Shown here piece by piece: positions 34,001 to 43,999 of a stretch of 43,999 nucleotides of DNA (its first letter is position 1; each line of letters starts with the position of its first letter). The notes beneath the pieces are model-generated. The model saw only the letters and a list, made by a program, of their open reading frames with translations. It did no database searches and was not told the DNA's origin. A program made the position numbers and the translations under genes. Location: contig JAHBMJ010004293.1 of assembly GCA_018398765.1 (NCBI GenBank), positions 38,756 through 82,754 on the forward strand, read 5' to 3'. The stretch is from Chromera velia (taxonomy: Eukaryota > Sar > Chromeraceae).

Positions 34001-37000
34001 TTCGTGAAAAAAGAGATATCCCTGTAACTCATTCTTCCGATTCCATGCTTTTTGTGTCCTCTCCGTCTTTCTCTCCGCCCTGCCTTTCGCTTCTCGTCCC
34101 CTGCTTTCTTCCAAAGCCTTTTTCACCATCAGAAACGCACTTCTCCCGTCCTTCTTCGCAGTCTGCTCTTCCGCTTTGCGGGGCCCTCCCCGACTTCCTC
34201 ACGGCGACACATGCCGAAACGCTCATTGCAAAGGAGGCCATCGCAGAGCACAAGGAGAACACGGCAATCGCCTCAAAGTTTATTGACATCTTCCCTGAGG
34301 CCATCATATCGGAGATGCCATTCGCAGTCACACTACACGCAGTAGCGTGTACGGGGCAGACCGTCTTTCCCCGTCTCGTCGTGTCTCCCCCCCTCCTCCG
34401 TCCCCCCGATGAGTGCCTTCCCTTTGTGCCCCACAGCATTGCGCTGGACGTCTCCAACGAGGGCACTCAGCCGATGATCTGCTCTCTTAAATCAGAACGG
34501 GTGAAGAACACAGGCAACGTATTAGTGCCTTGGAACGTCCCTGAAGGCAGTCTATCGGATGAAATTCTCATCGGGGCCCCGGCATGTCCTTCCAGTGAGG
34601 GGGCCCCGGCACCCCTGCCTCTTGCAGTGTTGACCCTCACAGGAGAGGAACCGGAAGGGGAGAGCGAGGGATCAGAGGAGAGCAGGACGCTCTCTCTGGA
34701 GCCCGGGGAGAGGAAGAGAGTCTGGTTTGAGTTTCGAGCACGTCAAGCGTGCGACCTTCAGTTTGTTGCCTGTCTGACTGGAGTGTCCAGGGGGGCATAC
34801 GGGAAGGCCATGAAGGATGATCATGTGGGAGGGGAGGTCGTGGTGCCTTTGAATGTTGAGGCTCGAGTAAGGACTCCCAGGGTCGAATTGAAGAGAGCGG
34901 CGTTGATGGACTTCGGACTGGTCTGTCTGTCTGTCTGTTTGTTTGTCTGTGTGTCTGTGCTTGTTTTAATTTCTCGCTTTCCTTACCCTTCTTGATCTCT
35001 GTTCTGCTTGGTTCCCTGTCTGTCCTCATGCCTTTTCCACTCTTCCGACGGCTGCCTTGTTTCTTCTTTTTTCTCTCCTGCGCGGAATTTCTCTCAGAAG
35101 TGTGCTTTTCCGTGTGACGGAGTGGTCATGAAATCTGTATGTGCATCCACTTGTCTTGCGAAAAGAAGACAGTCTGTCTTGATGCCTATCTGTCCTCCGT
35201 CTCCTTGCAGATGTCAGGACACAGCAGACGATCTCTGGAAGTCCGCGTCTCCAACCCCTCCACGATGCCTGCGCTTGTCCGTCCTGTCCGTCCGGCTCTG
35301 TCGGCAGAGACCGAGAGAGAGGTCAGACGGCACTGGCCAGGGGACGTTTTCTTCTCCCCCGCCTTCCCACTTCGCACTCACGCAGATGTTGTGGAGGAAG
35401 CGCTTGGACAGGGAAACCTGGAGGTTGTCGGGAGGGAGGGGGAGGGACGTGCGCCGACCCCTGTGGTCGAGGGCACGTGCTCCCTGTGCGGGTCGGAGGA
35501 CAGATCGGGTCGGGGAGTGGCCACAGGAGAGACGGTATCCAGCCCTTGTGGTAGCTCTTCTGCCCAGCCTGTGTTCAAGAGGGATTTGGACAGGGTAGGC
35601 GTGTATGGGAGTTGGGCAGGGGACGATATCTTCGTTTGTCGCCCTGGTTACCTGCTCATTCCTCCTGGAGCTGAGGGTGTCTTTCGTATGACATGCAGAG
35701 CATCCCATCCAGGCACCCTGCGGTCGTTTCTGCGATTCGAGACATTCGATGGCCGAGTGGAGGACGGCCCAACTCTAGATGTCCTTGCGGAAGTACAGGT
35801 GCCCAAATTGAGGATCATGCCGTCTCGTGTGAGATTGAAGTGCTGCTACCTGCAGCAACCGGCCAACCCGGTGTGTGTGATTTTGAAAAACGATGCCGAC
35901 GTGCCCGCTCCCTTCAAGTTCGTTCAAGAGACGGAGCCCGGTCCGAATGAAAGGGGTACAGATCTCTCCCTTGATCTGATGCCCTCAGAGGGTGTACTTG
36001 ATCCGAGGGGATCCCGTCGCGTTACACTCTTCGCAACAGGCATCAAATTATCCAAAGACATCAAAAAGGCGTCAGAGGCCCTCCCATGGATCTGTAGGAT
36101 TGATGGCCTACGACCCCCACGCTGGCCTAGTGTTACACTAGTCAGCCCCGTCCTAGGTCTGGAGGTCCTCTTCCGCATCTGTGCAGAGGAGATCTTCATG
36201 GCTTTCCGCGCTGAGATGAGAGCCTCAACCGCAGAATCCCGCAAACGCATGCTGACAGCGTCCGGCATCACAAGCAGCGGGGTGACGGGAAAGACGGACA
36301 AGACGAACCAGACAGGTGAGGCCTCTGCCGTCACTTTTCAGACAGCGTCGTCCTCCAGTGTGTCTAAAAAGGAAGAAGGGGAGGACAAAGAAAAAGAGGA
36401 AGAGGGAGAAGCGGCTGGAGGTGAGAATGAAGATGCCGGAAAGCAACAATGTGACACACAGAGTGTCGCACAAACCCACCGAAGTACAACCAGCACAGTC
36501 GCCCCCCCGACAAAGCCCGGTCAGATTTCTGCCTTCATGCTGAGTGAGAGAGGGATCGGCATGGGAGGTAGCATTGTCGGCGGAGATCCCGATAAGCCCA
36601 TTGACATCCCCACTCAGCTAGAAGAGAGACGGAAGGACAGACTTTTAGTTGACTTCGGAAGAGTTCCTCTCGGAGAGTCCCGCCGTCTCGTGATGACCCT
36701 CACAAACCGCTCCGGTATTCCCGCCCCTTTCACAATAGAGGCCCTAAACCATTGCTACGTTTACGCAATTTCCAATGACCTCAAGCCGTCCAACACGGTA
36801 GGAGGGGGGAAACGTCGAAGTGAGGCCAAATCGATCATGAGTGGAATCTCCACCGCTCAGCAAACAGCCCTCACCGCAGGCACCCAAGTCCAAACAGCAA
36901 GACGGGGAGGCAACGTGCTTACCCTGGCATCTCTGGGAATGGACGAAAAACACTCAGAGGAGATCACTACCCTCCCCACACACCTAGCAAAGATGCTAGC

Positions 37001-40000
37001 GCGTGCTGCAGCAGAGGCACAACGAACAGACTCAGGGAGATCGAGGGCTTTCAGTCAGCAGACAGGGGTGTCCATGATGTCTTCACCCACACACAGGGGT
37101 GGGACATCCCCAACTGCATCTCCAATTGCATCACCCCTGACAAAATTACGGTTTGGGTCCTCATCTCCAGGAGGGGGTACCCAACCTTTCGAGCTCCACT
37201 CTTCCCCCACCGCCCAAACAGGCGACGCCACAGGGGTCGGCCCCTTCTCATTTGCGGCCACTGCCGCTCCAGTTGGTAGTGCGCGGGGTGAGCGAGGCCG
37301 ACAAAAGCCGTCCCCGAGCTCTCCTCAGGGTCACACCCGGGACGTCAGCAGGGACACTGAGGTGGCAAGTGCCGTGACGGGGCCGACGGTGACTGCACGG
37401 TCAATGAAGAGCAAGAGCCCGGCGCCGAAGCCGAAAAAAAGTCGGTCAACCCTATGAATATTCATTCGGCCGCTTGGTGTATGGAACGCGATCGATTTTT
37501 GTCTCAATTAGAGAAAGGCTGGGACGAGCAGAAGTGAAAAATTGGTCCCGCACAATATTCCTTGATAACCAACTTGAAGTAAGAAAAAAGTCAGATCTCC
37601 CCAGAAGACGCACTTGTCTTGTGAGAAACCCGTTTGCCTCAAAATTCTCCCGCGAGCATGAGCAATGATGTGCCTACCCCTTTTTCTCTGCCTGCCTGGA
37701 TTTTCCCCTCTTCCCTGCAGATCTGCTCACAAGGGAACACGAGAAGATCGGCTTGACCTCACACGCAGGAGTGGTCAGTCAGAATAGTTGCAGGCTCCGT
37801 GTGTTCTCTTCTTCTCTTTTCAGCTTCCTTTGCAGGCTCCGTGTGTTCTCTTCTTGTCTTTTCAGCTTCCTCTGCAGGCTCCGTGTGTTCTCTTCTTGTC
37901 TTTTCAGCTTCCTCTGCAGGCTCCGTGTGTTCTCTTCTTGTCTTTTCAGCTTCCTCTGCAGGCTCCGTGTGTTCTCTTCTTGTCTTTTCAGCTTCCTCTG
38001 CAGGCTCCGTGTGTTCTTTCTTGTCTTTTCAGCTTCCTCTGCAGGCTCCGTGTGTTCTCTTCTTGTCTTTTCAGCTTCCTCAAGGGGTTATCTGTCCGAA
38101 CATGATCGGAGGTCCTAGAGGAACTTGATGGCAGTGTGTGCACTCAGTGGTTGATTGGAAGGCTTGTGTGGCTTTTCTCTGGCTCTATTCTTCTTTGTGC
38201 AAATATTCTTTTGTTTTTTCTTTAACTGATCTTTTTTTTTCTGCAGACTTATTTGAAGGCCAAGAAGGAGGCAGAGAGGTGCGGCATCGCTTTGAAGGGA
38301 AGCACCAGAAGGGGAATGGCAGTCGCCGCCTTCCCCCATCAGGCTGCAGTGGCTCCCTTCGAGTCCCTCCAAATCACTCTCGAGTGTTTTACAGGTAGGT
38401 CATACAATTTTGTGGGTTTATTTCGAGCCGCTTAGCGTGGAAGGGTGTTGGTGGGAGAGGTCTTTTCCAGAGAGTTTCATGACTATTCTTTTCTGCTCAC
38501 AGGCCGATGGTCAGAGCGATGTGTTTTTGTCGTTTTGTTCTTTCCGTCCTGATGAAACGTCAACTTCTTTCTCCATTTTGTCTCATGTCTTGCAGACACT
38601 CTGGGCAGGCTGGAGGACATTCTGCGAGTCAAGATCGCGGGCCAGGGAGACTTCTTCCTGCCCATCCGCGCTTTTTGCGTGGGATCCCCCCTAAGTCTGC
38701 CCGCCCTGCAGCCCGGCCTCGTGCCCCCCCCCCACGGGGGGCTCTTCCACCCGACCCTCCAGTGCGGGACGTTGCTGCTGCTGGGAGAGAAGGGGCCTGG
38801 ACAGGCCGTCACGCCGGAAGAGTCCGTTGTCTCTGCGCGACGGGTGGCGTTGAAAGTCCAAAACTCCACCTGTCGGGCCGTGCGGCTCTCTTGGCGTCTC
38901 TTTAATCTATCGGACATCGAGAGGGAGAATGAGAGAGAGAGCAATGCATCGGCAGAGAGCCGTCCTCTGATATCTCTAGACATGGAGGAGACCCGAAACA
39001 TCCCCAAAGACATCAGAGAGGATGCACTGGGAGCTGCCCTGTTTGGGGGTGTGCCCTCCTCTGCGAGGTCGGGTGCTTCCTCCCTTCCTTTAGAAGGTGC
39101 TGCACCCATAGCACTCTCTCCAGAGGAGGAGAAGGCCGCAAGGGAGGAGAGGGAGATGACGGCATTCAGAGAAAAAGACATGCCGGTCACGTTTGTCTTT
39201 CGGGGACTTTTGGGACTCCAAAGCCCCCAGAGGACACAGAAGAAGGCAGCCACAAGAGCATCCACAAAGAAGAGTTTCGCTTCTTCTCGAAAGAGCATGA
39301 AACCAATCTCCAATTTCTCCATTCTAGAGAACCCAACCGCAACCGATCTTTTCAAGATCATACCCGGGGAGGCCACCATCAAGCCCCGAGACAGTTACAC
39401 CTTCGAGGTTCTCTTCGATGCCACAGCAACAGCAGACCCACTCGAGGCGGCGGGTCGCCTTGTCGGGTCGCCTTCTTTCGTGGACGTTTTTGAGGTAGGA
39501 GACGGCTTTCCTGACTCTGAGGAGAGCCGAGCTAAACAGATGGAAGAGGAGGAATTGTTACGAGATTCCGCTGTTGTTTTGGATCTCCGTGGTGATGTCC
39601 GCAGGCCGAGACTGACACTCTTGAATAAGCCGAGAGATCTCGCAGCCCCAGTCGCTCTGGCCCCGGTCGGGGTTCCGGAGGACGCCGCAGGAGGGGACCA
39701 ACTGGCCCGAATGACCGTGACCGCAAAGGACATCGCACTGGCAAGGGGTGAAGAGGAAATGCCTCCCCAAGAGGCACAAGTGGTGAAATTCGTTGCGGCA
39801 TCTGTCTCCCCAGATTTCGTTATTTCTCTTGTGCCCAAAGCGGGGCTGGTGGCAGATGGCACTCTGACTCTAGGCAAATCTGGGGGGTTGGGTGTTGGGG
39901 GTCTGCCTTCATCTGCGCTCGAGGGACCCCTAGGCGGAGGGTTGATTGCTCCTGACATCGCTACCGTCTTTCTTCTCAAACGGTCAGACAGACGGGGGGG

Positions 40001-41955
40001 AAATTAGAAGACTCTGTTTTATTCGCCTTCTGCCATTTGTATCCTTTGAAAGAAGTCACCCAGTTCTTACTTGCTGCATTCACCAAGGGATGTGTGTGTG
40101 TGTGTGTGTCTCCGTGTGTATGTGCAAAGTGCCTATCACGTGAGTGCATGTCTCCTTCTATGTGCAGAAAGGTCTGCCTGGTCAACGACCTCGGCTGTTC
40201 AGCCCAATGCTGTTTGTCTGTTGAGGGCCCCTTCACAATCACCAAAGTCTGCATGCCCGGGATCAAACCACTGGTGCCGCCTCACGTCAATCAGGTCAGT
40301 CAATCAGTCCTTTCCTGATCAGAACGCAGTGTGATTGCAAAAATGAATTCAACTGTGTTTGTCCTGGTGATTGGATGCGTGCAGAAAAGCGCGAGTTGAG
40401 TTCTTTAGTTGTTGTCCTCTCTCCCCGGACCTCAACCTTTTAATTTCACCTATTGAATCCTTCCTTCTACCTCCCCTGTACCTGCATGTGCCTTTGTTCT
40501 GTGCAGCCTCTGACGATCCTGTCAGCCAATTCGATCTACGTCCATCTTGCCTTCACACCCCCTCCCCCAGAAGCCTGGCCGGCTCTCCACAAGGCTCAGG
40601 CAGAGACCCAGGCAGAGTCCCTTTCCAAAACCCTCACACTCCAGCACCCAGGATCTCTCCATGACACCCTCGCAGCCTACCCCCCCCTCTGCCTATCCTC
40701 CTCTTCCGCACACGACAGGGATCACTTTGAATTTGAGTTCTGGGGATCTCTTAACGTCACATTCACCGACTTTCCCAAAGAGGCCAAAGAGTTTCCTCTC
40801 GACACCACAGCTGCACATCAGAGAGTAGCCCTTCGAGGGATGTGCAGAATCCCCGCGCTGGGGGTCAACTTTTTGAAAACAGCTCCGCGAGATTTGCAGA
40901 AGAGTGCAGAGATGAGAGACGCAAAGCGACTTGGGGTGGCAGTCAAGGACCTCGACGGGTTCTCCGCCACCATCAAAGCGGCAGCAGAAGAAAAAGAAAG
41001 GGCCCAAACACCCGATTCTGCACCATCGGACCAGCCGAAGGACCCTGCTGACCCATCAACCGAAGGAGGCGAAGCACCCCCTCCTCCCGAAATCACCGAA
41101 TCGTCCCCCGCATTTGAATACGATTGGGGGAAATGCATCCCGCTCGACCGCGGATGGAGGCAGAGACCCCCCTGGAGTCTCCCTCCCCCCCTGACTTGCG
41201 ACTTTAGATTCGCTCACGTGCAGGCGGTAGTGGGTTCTCTGAGGAGAATGGTCATTGCAAACTTCTCCAACATTCCCGGAAAGTGGACGATTGTGCACCT
41301 CGCAAGCGGAGGAGCAGTTGCAGCAGACAGCAGTGGGAGACGGTCAAGCACGATTGGGGGTGGTAAGCGCCAGAGCATTCAGATGGATGACCGTGGGAGT
41401 GTTGCGGGAGGCCGCCAGGGATCCATGTACGGGGGTGGATCCGTGCGGGGGTCTGTGGCCGGGAGTGACGCGATGAGCTCGGCAGGGGGTCGGAAGAGCC
41501 AAGGAAGGTCGCGAGGGAAACTGAAGGGGAAGGGCGCGAATGGGCCACCAGAGACCATCACACTGGAGGTGGGTTTCCTTCTAGGGTCTCTCCCCAATAT
41601 TTGTGTGTTTGAAGATCTAGATGAGACAGTCTCCTTAGGAACGACAGCTAATGGTGTCTATTGGGCAATCCGTCTATCTGACATCCTGATGCTGGCACGA
41701 TTGCTTCTGTTGTTTTGTATGCGGCCTGAAGTTGTTGACCTCAGCCAGTCTCTCGAATCTCCGGAGTGACATGAAGTTTCAGTCATGTCCTCACGTTACT
41801 CTCTTTCTCTGTATTTCTCTCGCTGACTCTCACTCACTCTCTCTCTCTCTCTCTCTCTCTGTCTGTCTCTGTCTCTGTCTCTGTCTCTGTCCCTGTCCCT
41901 GTCCCTGTCCCTGTCTCTGTCCCTGTCCCTGTCCCTGTCCCTGTCTCTGTCTCTG

Positions 41956-41990
<35 letters not shown>

Positions 41991-42061
41991 TTCTTTCTCT
42001 CTTTTTCTCTTTCTCTCTTTCTCTCTTTCTCTCTCTCTCTCTCTTTCTCTCTCTCTCCCTC

Positions 42062-42105
<44 letters not shown>

Positions 42106-42754
42106 CAGGAGGTCGAGAACGCGTGTTCAGTGGACGACCCGAGTGTGTTCATCTTTTCTGCCGCGACGGGCAACCTGGTCGGACCCTCAAGGGCCAAGAC
42201 CGAGAGACTCCTGGCACTGCCGCTCGGCCCCGCCCTCCCCCGGCCCCCTGACAGAGAGGACAACGCCGGATCTCCCGAACCTGCAGTCGTCGATATCGCA
42301 TTCAGGTCTGTCTGTCTGCCGGCACGTCTGGCGGCGTGGTTGCATGTCTGCATTTGGCACTTTCCTGTTTACGTGTGCCCGCCCAACATGAAAAGAGCTT
42401 TCGCTCCCTCTCCGTCCCTCCCATCCCCCCCCTCTCCGTATGTGTGTATGTGGGTGAGTAGGTGAGAGAAGAGAATCTGCATATATGCTTCTATCTGTTC
42501 ATCTATTTTTTTTCTTGTAATGGGTCCACTTGACTTTCCCGTTTGCCCCCCCCCCCCTCTCCCCTCTCTCTCTCTTGTTGTGATTCTGTGTGTTTTATTC
42601 TATTTCCCCTGAGTGCTGCAGACCCCACGACCGGATTCTCTACAGATCCCGCTTCCGTCTCCTTGTAGAGGGCGGCCACAGCGTTGACTTCTTCCTCACA
42701 GGCTGCGGATCGTTTGACGAGTTCGACGATGTGTTTGATGAGGGAGAAGCGTGA
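29286..42754 (+). CDS. Large MSP/ASH-domain ciliary protein (DLEC1/CFAP81- or CFAP74-like), eighteen exons, 2706 aa
   Basis: Exons: 29286-29453, 29966-30084, 30472-30529, 30770-30928, 31317-31502, 31827-31913, 32090-32178, 32515-32823, 33093-33942, 34162-34920, 35211-37440, 37721-37773, 38247-38394, 38596-39982, 40168-40294, 40507-41568, 42109-42305, 42622-42754. All are GT-AG and every phase fits. Repeated immunoglobulin-like MSP/ASH units are visible. Residues about 169-290: KVRFINRTDILRRLKIVPPP, LVAPGMKVETLIRFAPEA, KREPPDIEVPSPVDFGF. Others: WRIDFGSLTFGARATRSASV (exon 9), VDFGRVPLGESRRLVMTLTN (exon 11), RKVCLVNDLGCSAQCCLSVE (exons 14-15) and an end module with HDRILYRSRFRLLVEGG. Exons 11, 14 and 16 hold long Ser/Gly/Lys-rich insertions. 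Proteins with such arrays (DLEC1, CFAP74, HYDIN, CFAP65) build axonemal structures such as central-pair projections; which one this is, I cannot tell. There is no signal peptide. Confidence 0.85.
29765..29900. repeat. (TCTG/TCTA)n arrays with an interposed block in MSP/ASH gene intron 1
   Basis: TCTG and TCTA tetranucleotide runs separated by TTCATGAAGAAGAGGAGGG. This is a shorter version of the composite repeat at 30936-31145 and at 9716-9990 (inverted). Confidence 0.85.
30620..30692. repeat. (CT)n and (TG)n microsatellite in intron 3
   Basis: A pure CT run followed by TTTTTCTTT and a TG run on the plus strand, in the intron between exons 3 and 4. Confidence 0.9.
30930..31148. repeat. Composite minisatellite of (TCTG)n arrays and an AAG-rich block in intron 4
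   Basis: Three TCTG arrays separated by TTCATGAAGAAAAAGAGGGA and TTCACGAAGAAAAAAAGGGA blocks, each leading into GAAGAAACAT(A/G)TAG. It begins directly after the exon 4 donor. The blocks match the inverse of 9716-9990, including the phrase TTTTTGTC(T/C)GTTGTGTTCA. Confidence 0.88.
37791..38082. repeat. 42-bp minisatellite, seven units, in MSP/ASH gene intron 12
   Basis: The unit begins CTCCGTGTGTTCTCTTCTTG and goes on TCTTTTCAGCTTCCTCTGCAGG. Units are nearly identical; the sixth is one base short. Each carries two strong 3'-splice-like strings (TCTTTTCAG and TTCCTCTGCAG) and a donor-like GTGTGT. The unit is 14 codons long and open in all three plus frames. It starts 18 bases after the exon 12 end. 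Confidence 0.93.
41810..42108. repeat. Polypyrimidine tract of about 280 bases before exon 17
   Basis: An almost pure C/T run on the plus strand: (CT)n, (GTCTCT)n, (GTCCCT)n, (GTCTCT)n again, then TTTCTCTC variants and a (TG)n, ending in the exon 17 acceptor at 42107-42108. Periodic G residues at six-base steps interrupt the central part. Confidence 0.92.
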
Positions 42755-43999
42755 TCGACGAGCGCGGAGCAAGGAGAAAAGAAAAGATGGGGTTGGTCTA
42801 CATCGAAATCACTCATCATTAATCAACTGGCAGCCGAGCGTACGGACTCTGGCAAGCTATCATTTTAGTGAACAGCGGTTGAAGCAGCTCTAAATGCTGC
42901 CTATGTTGATACTGGTTTATTTTCTGAGGTTGTATGCACAACCTCGGCAACGAAATCTTTAAAAACTTTTTATACTAATCTTTTTAAAAACTTTATACTT
43001 AGTTTATACTCTATATAAGCTACATATTTTGCAGCCTATTTAATTGGCATTTGTGTAATATAAGATTCAATATAACTACTAACTTAAATTTTTTTGTAAA
43101 AGATAGTAAAAGATCTACAAATATTTCCCTACTGGCATTTCAATGCGCACCCAGGTTTGAGACTTGACATTGCAAATTATAAAATCAATCTCAAATAGCA
43201 GTGTTCAAACTAGTGTGAACCAGACACTTATATTTGTCATATGATAGAGATTAATTGAAGTTATCTAGAGATAGCTAGGATATGGGATGTCATGAGAGTC
43301 AATCACTCTTATAAATCAAAACATAACATGCAGCTAATAACAATACCTAACAACTATACTAATAGCATTCTATATAGCGACAAAGATAAATAAAATAGAA
43401 GAAGGCTTTTGTAAGTAAGCAATCGGATTTTAACCGATTTTAACTTATTTCAAACATTGGGATGCGGTATGCAACACTCTGATTAACTCTGATTAAAAAG
43501 ACTGTGAGTAACTGTGACTGGTAGTGAGTGATTATAAAACAAGCTTTCAACAATGTAACAATGAAAACCGTTATGGTGCATATCTGTACACATATTAACA
43601 CATATGTTACTACTAGTTACCACTTTATATGTAATTTTTTTTTTTGTTTTACTAATCTTACTTTGTCTGTAAAAAGAATAATACGACTACATCTTTGTAA
43701 CTTAGACTGTTACTTAGTGAAAACTTGTCTGTTGTCGAATGATGATTGAGGGTTTTGTTATGCATGCCGCGTCCCGATATATTTTTGAAGTTCGAACACT
43801 GTGTAAAACTTTTTTCGTAGGGTTGGCTAGAAGCCCTAAACTGAGAACCCAGATGGTTAGAGTGGGCGCCGCCGCAAGCTCTAAATCTAATAATAGTGAG
43901 ATACAAAAATAAAATCAAAGGATGCGAAGCGCACCAGTCCCCCGCGTAGACGGATTTTCAATTGTTCTCTTTGCAAAAGTAATCAAACAACAGATCTTG
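42755..43999. other. AT-rich right flank without recognised genes
   Basis: After the MSP/ASH stop the sequence becomes strongly AT-rich from about 42890 to 43760, then mixed to the edge. Open frames are short and unlike protein. A small hairpin, TTAGAG ... CTCTAA, lies at about 43857-43888, but nothing else supports an RNA gene there. The 3' UTR and polyadenylation site of the MSP/ASH gene should lie in the first few hundred bases. Confidence 0.5.

Noticed and set aside
37791-38082. CRISPR-like regular repeat array
   Set aside because: The 42-bp units are directly adjacent with no spacers, and the region is an intron of a eukaryotic gene. It is a minisatellite.
38483-39382. 300-codon minus-strand open frame opposite exon 14 of the MSP/ASH gene
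   Set aside because: The plus frame is longer, joins in phase on both sides and reads as protein; the reverse frame is a shadow.
43820-43890. Possible tRNA or small RNA (hairpin TTAGAG ... CTCTAA)
   Set aside because: No cloverleaf and no B-box-like GTTCGA arm could be fitted.

Overview
The window looks like nuclear DNA from a photosynthetic alveolate, most likely a chromerid of the Chromera velia type. I infer this from four things: many GT-AG introns whose acceptors are nearly always T(G/C)CAG; mixed GC-rich coding DNA and AT-rich intergenic islands; very dense microsatellites; and an RNA methyltransferase that begins with a signal peptide ending in a Phe at the predicted cleavage site, as in proteins targeted to complex red-algal plastids. 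Two large ciliary-type genes also point to a flagellated stage. No species can be proven without a database search. All gene models were joined by hand from splice signals, reading phase and protein logic; no transcript data were used.

Layout: (1) 1-895, minus, 3' part of a RING/TRAF-zinc-finger gene (copy A) that runs off the left edge. (2) 1658-6351, plus, leucine-rich-repeat protein in seven exons, with a one-base frameshift at a C7 run. (3) 7862-11035, minus, small RRM protein whose introns are filled with tetranucleotide and CA repeats. (4) 11388-12423, minus, RING/TRAF copy B, with a 4-base frameshift, about 82 residues of zinc fingers missing relative to A, and a C-terminal coiled coil. 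(5) 13220-16618, minus, five-exon SpoU/TrmH 2'-O-methyltransferase with a plastid-type leader; its third intron holds a 136-bp perfect inverted copy of the adjacent exon end. (6) 17261-17866, plus, unrecognised single-exon gene. (7) 18653-21116, a 2.46-kb DNA transposon with terminal inverted repeats of about 0.3 kb, a broken transposase on plus and an intact unknown ORF on minus. (8) 21843-28405, minus, eleven-exon C2-like plus coiled-coil protein (1205 aa). (9) 29286-42754, plus, eighteen-exon, 2706-aa MSP/ASH-type ciliary protein. The remaining right edge is AT-rich and apparently gene-free.

How the parts relate: genes 8 and 9 are head to head across 880 bp. Both have architectures typical of axoneme or basal-body proteins, so this interval may be a shared promoter for the flagellated stage; it carries TGCATGCA motifs. 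Genes 5 and 6 form another divergent pair. Genes 1 and 4 are recent paralogues on the same strand about 11 kb apart, differing by loss of an internal zinc-finger block. The strongest things to follow up are the head-to-head pair, the transposon's companion ORF, the 42-bp minisatellite made of splice signals, a composite repeat in the same sense orientation in introns of two unrelated genes, and the inverted duplication in the methyltransferase gene.
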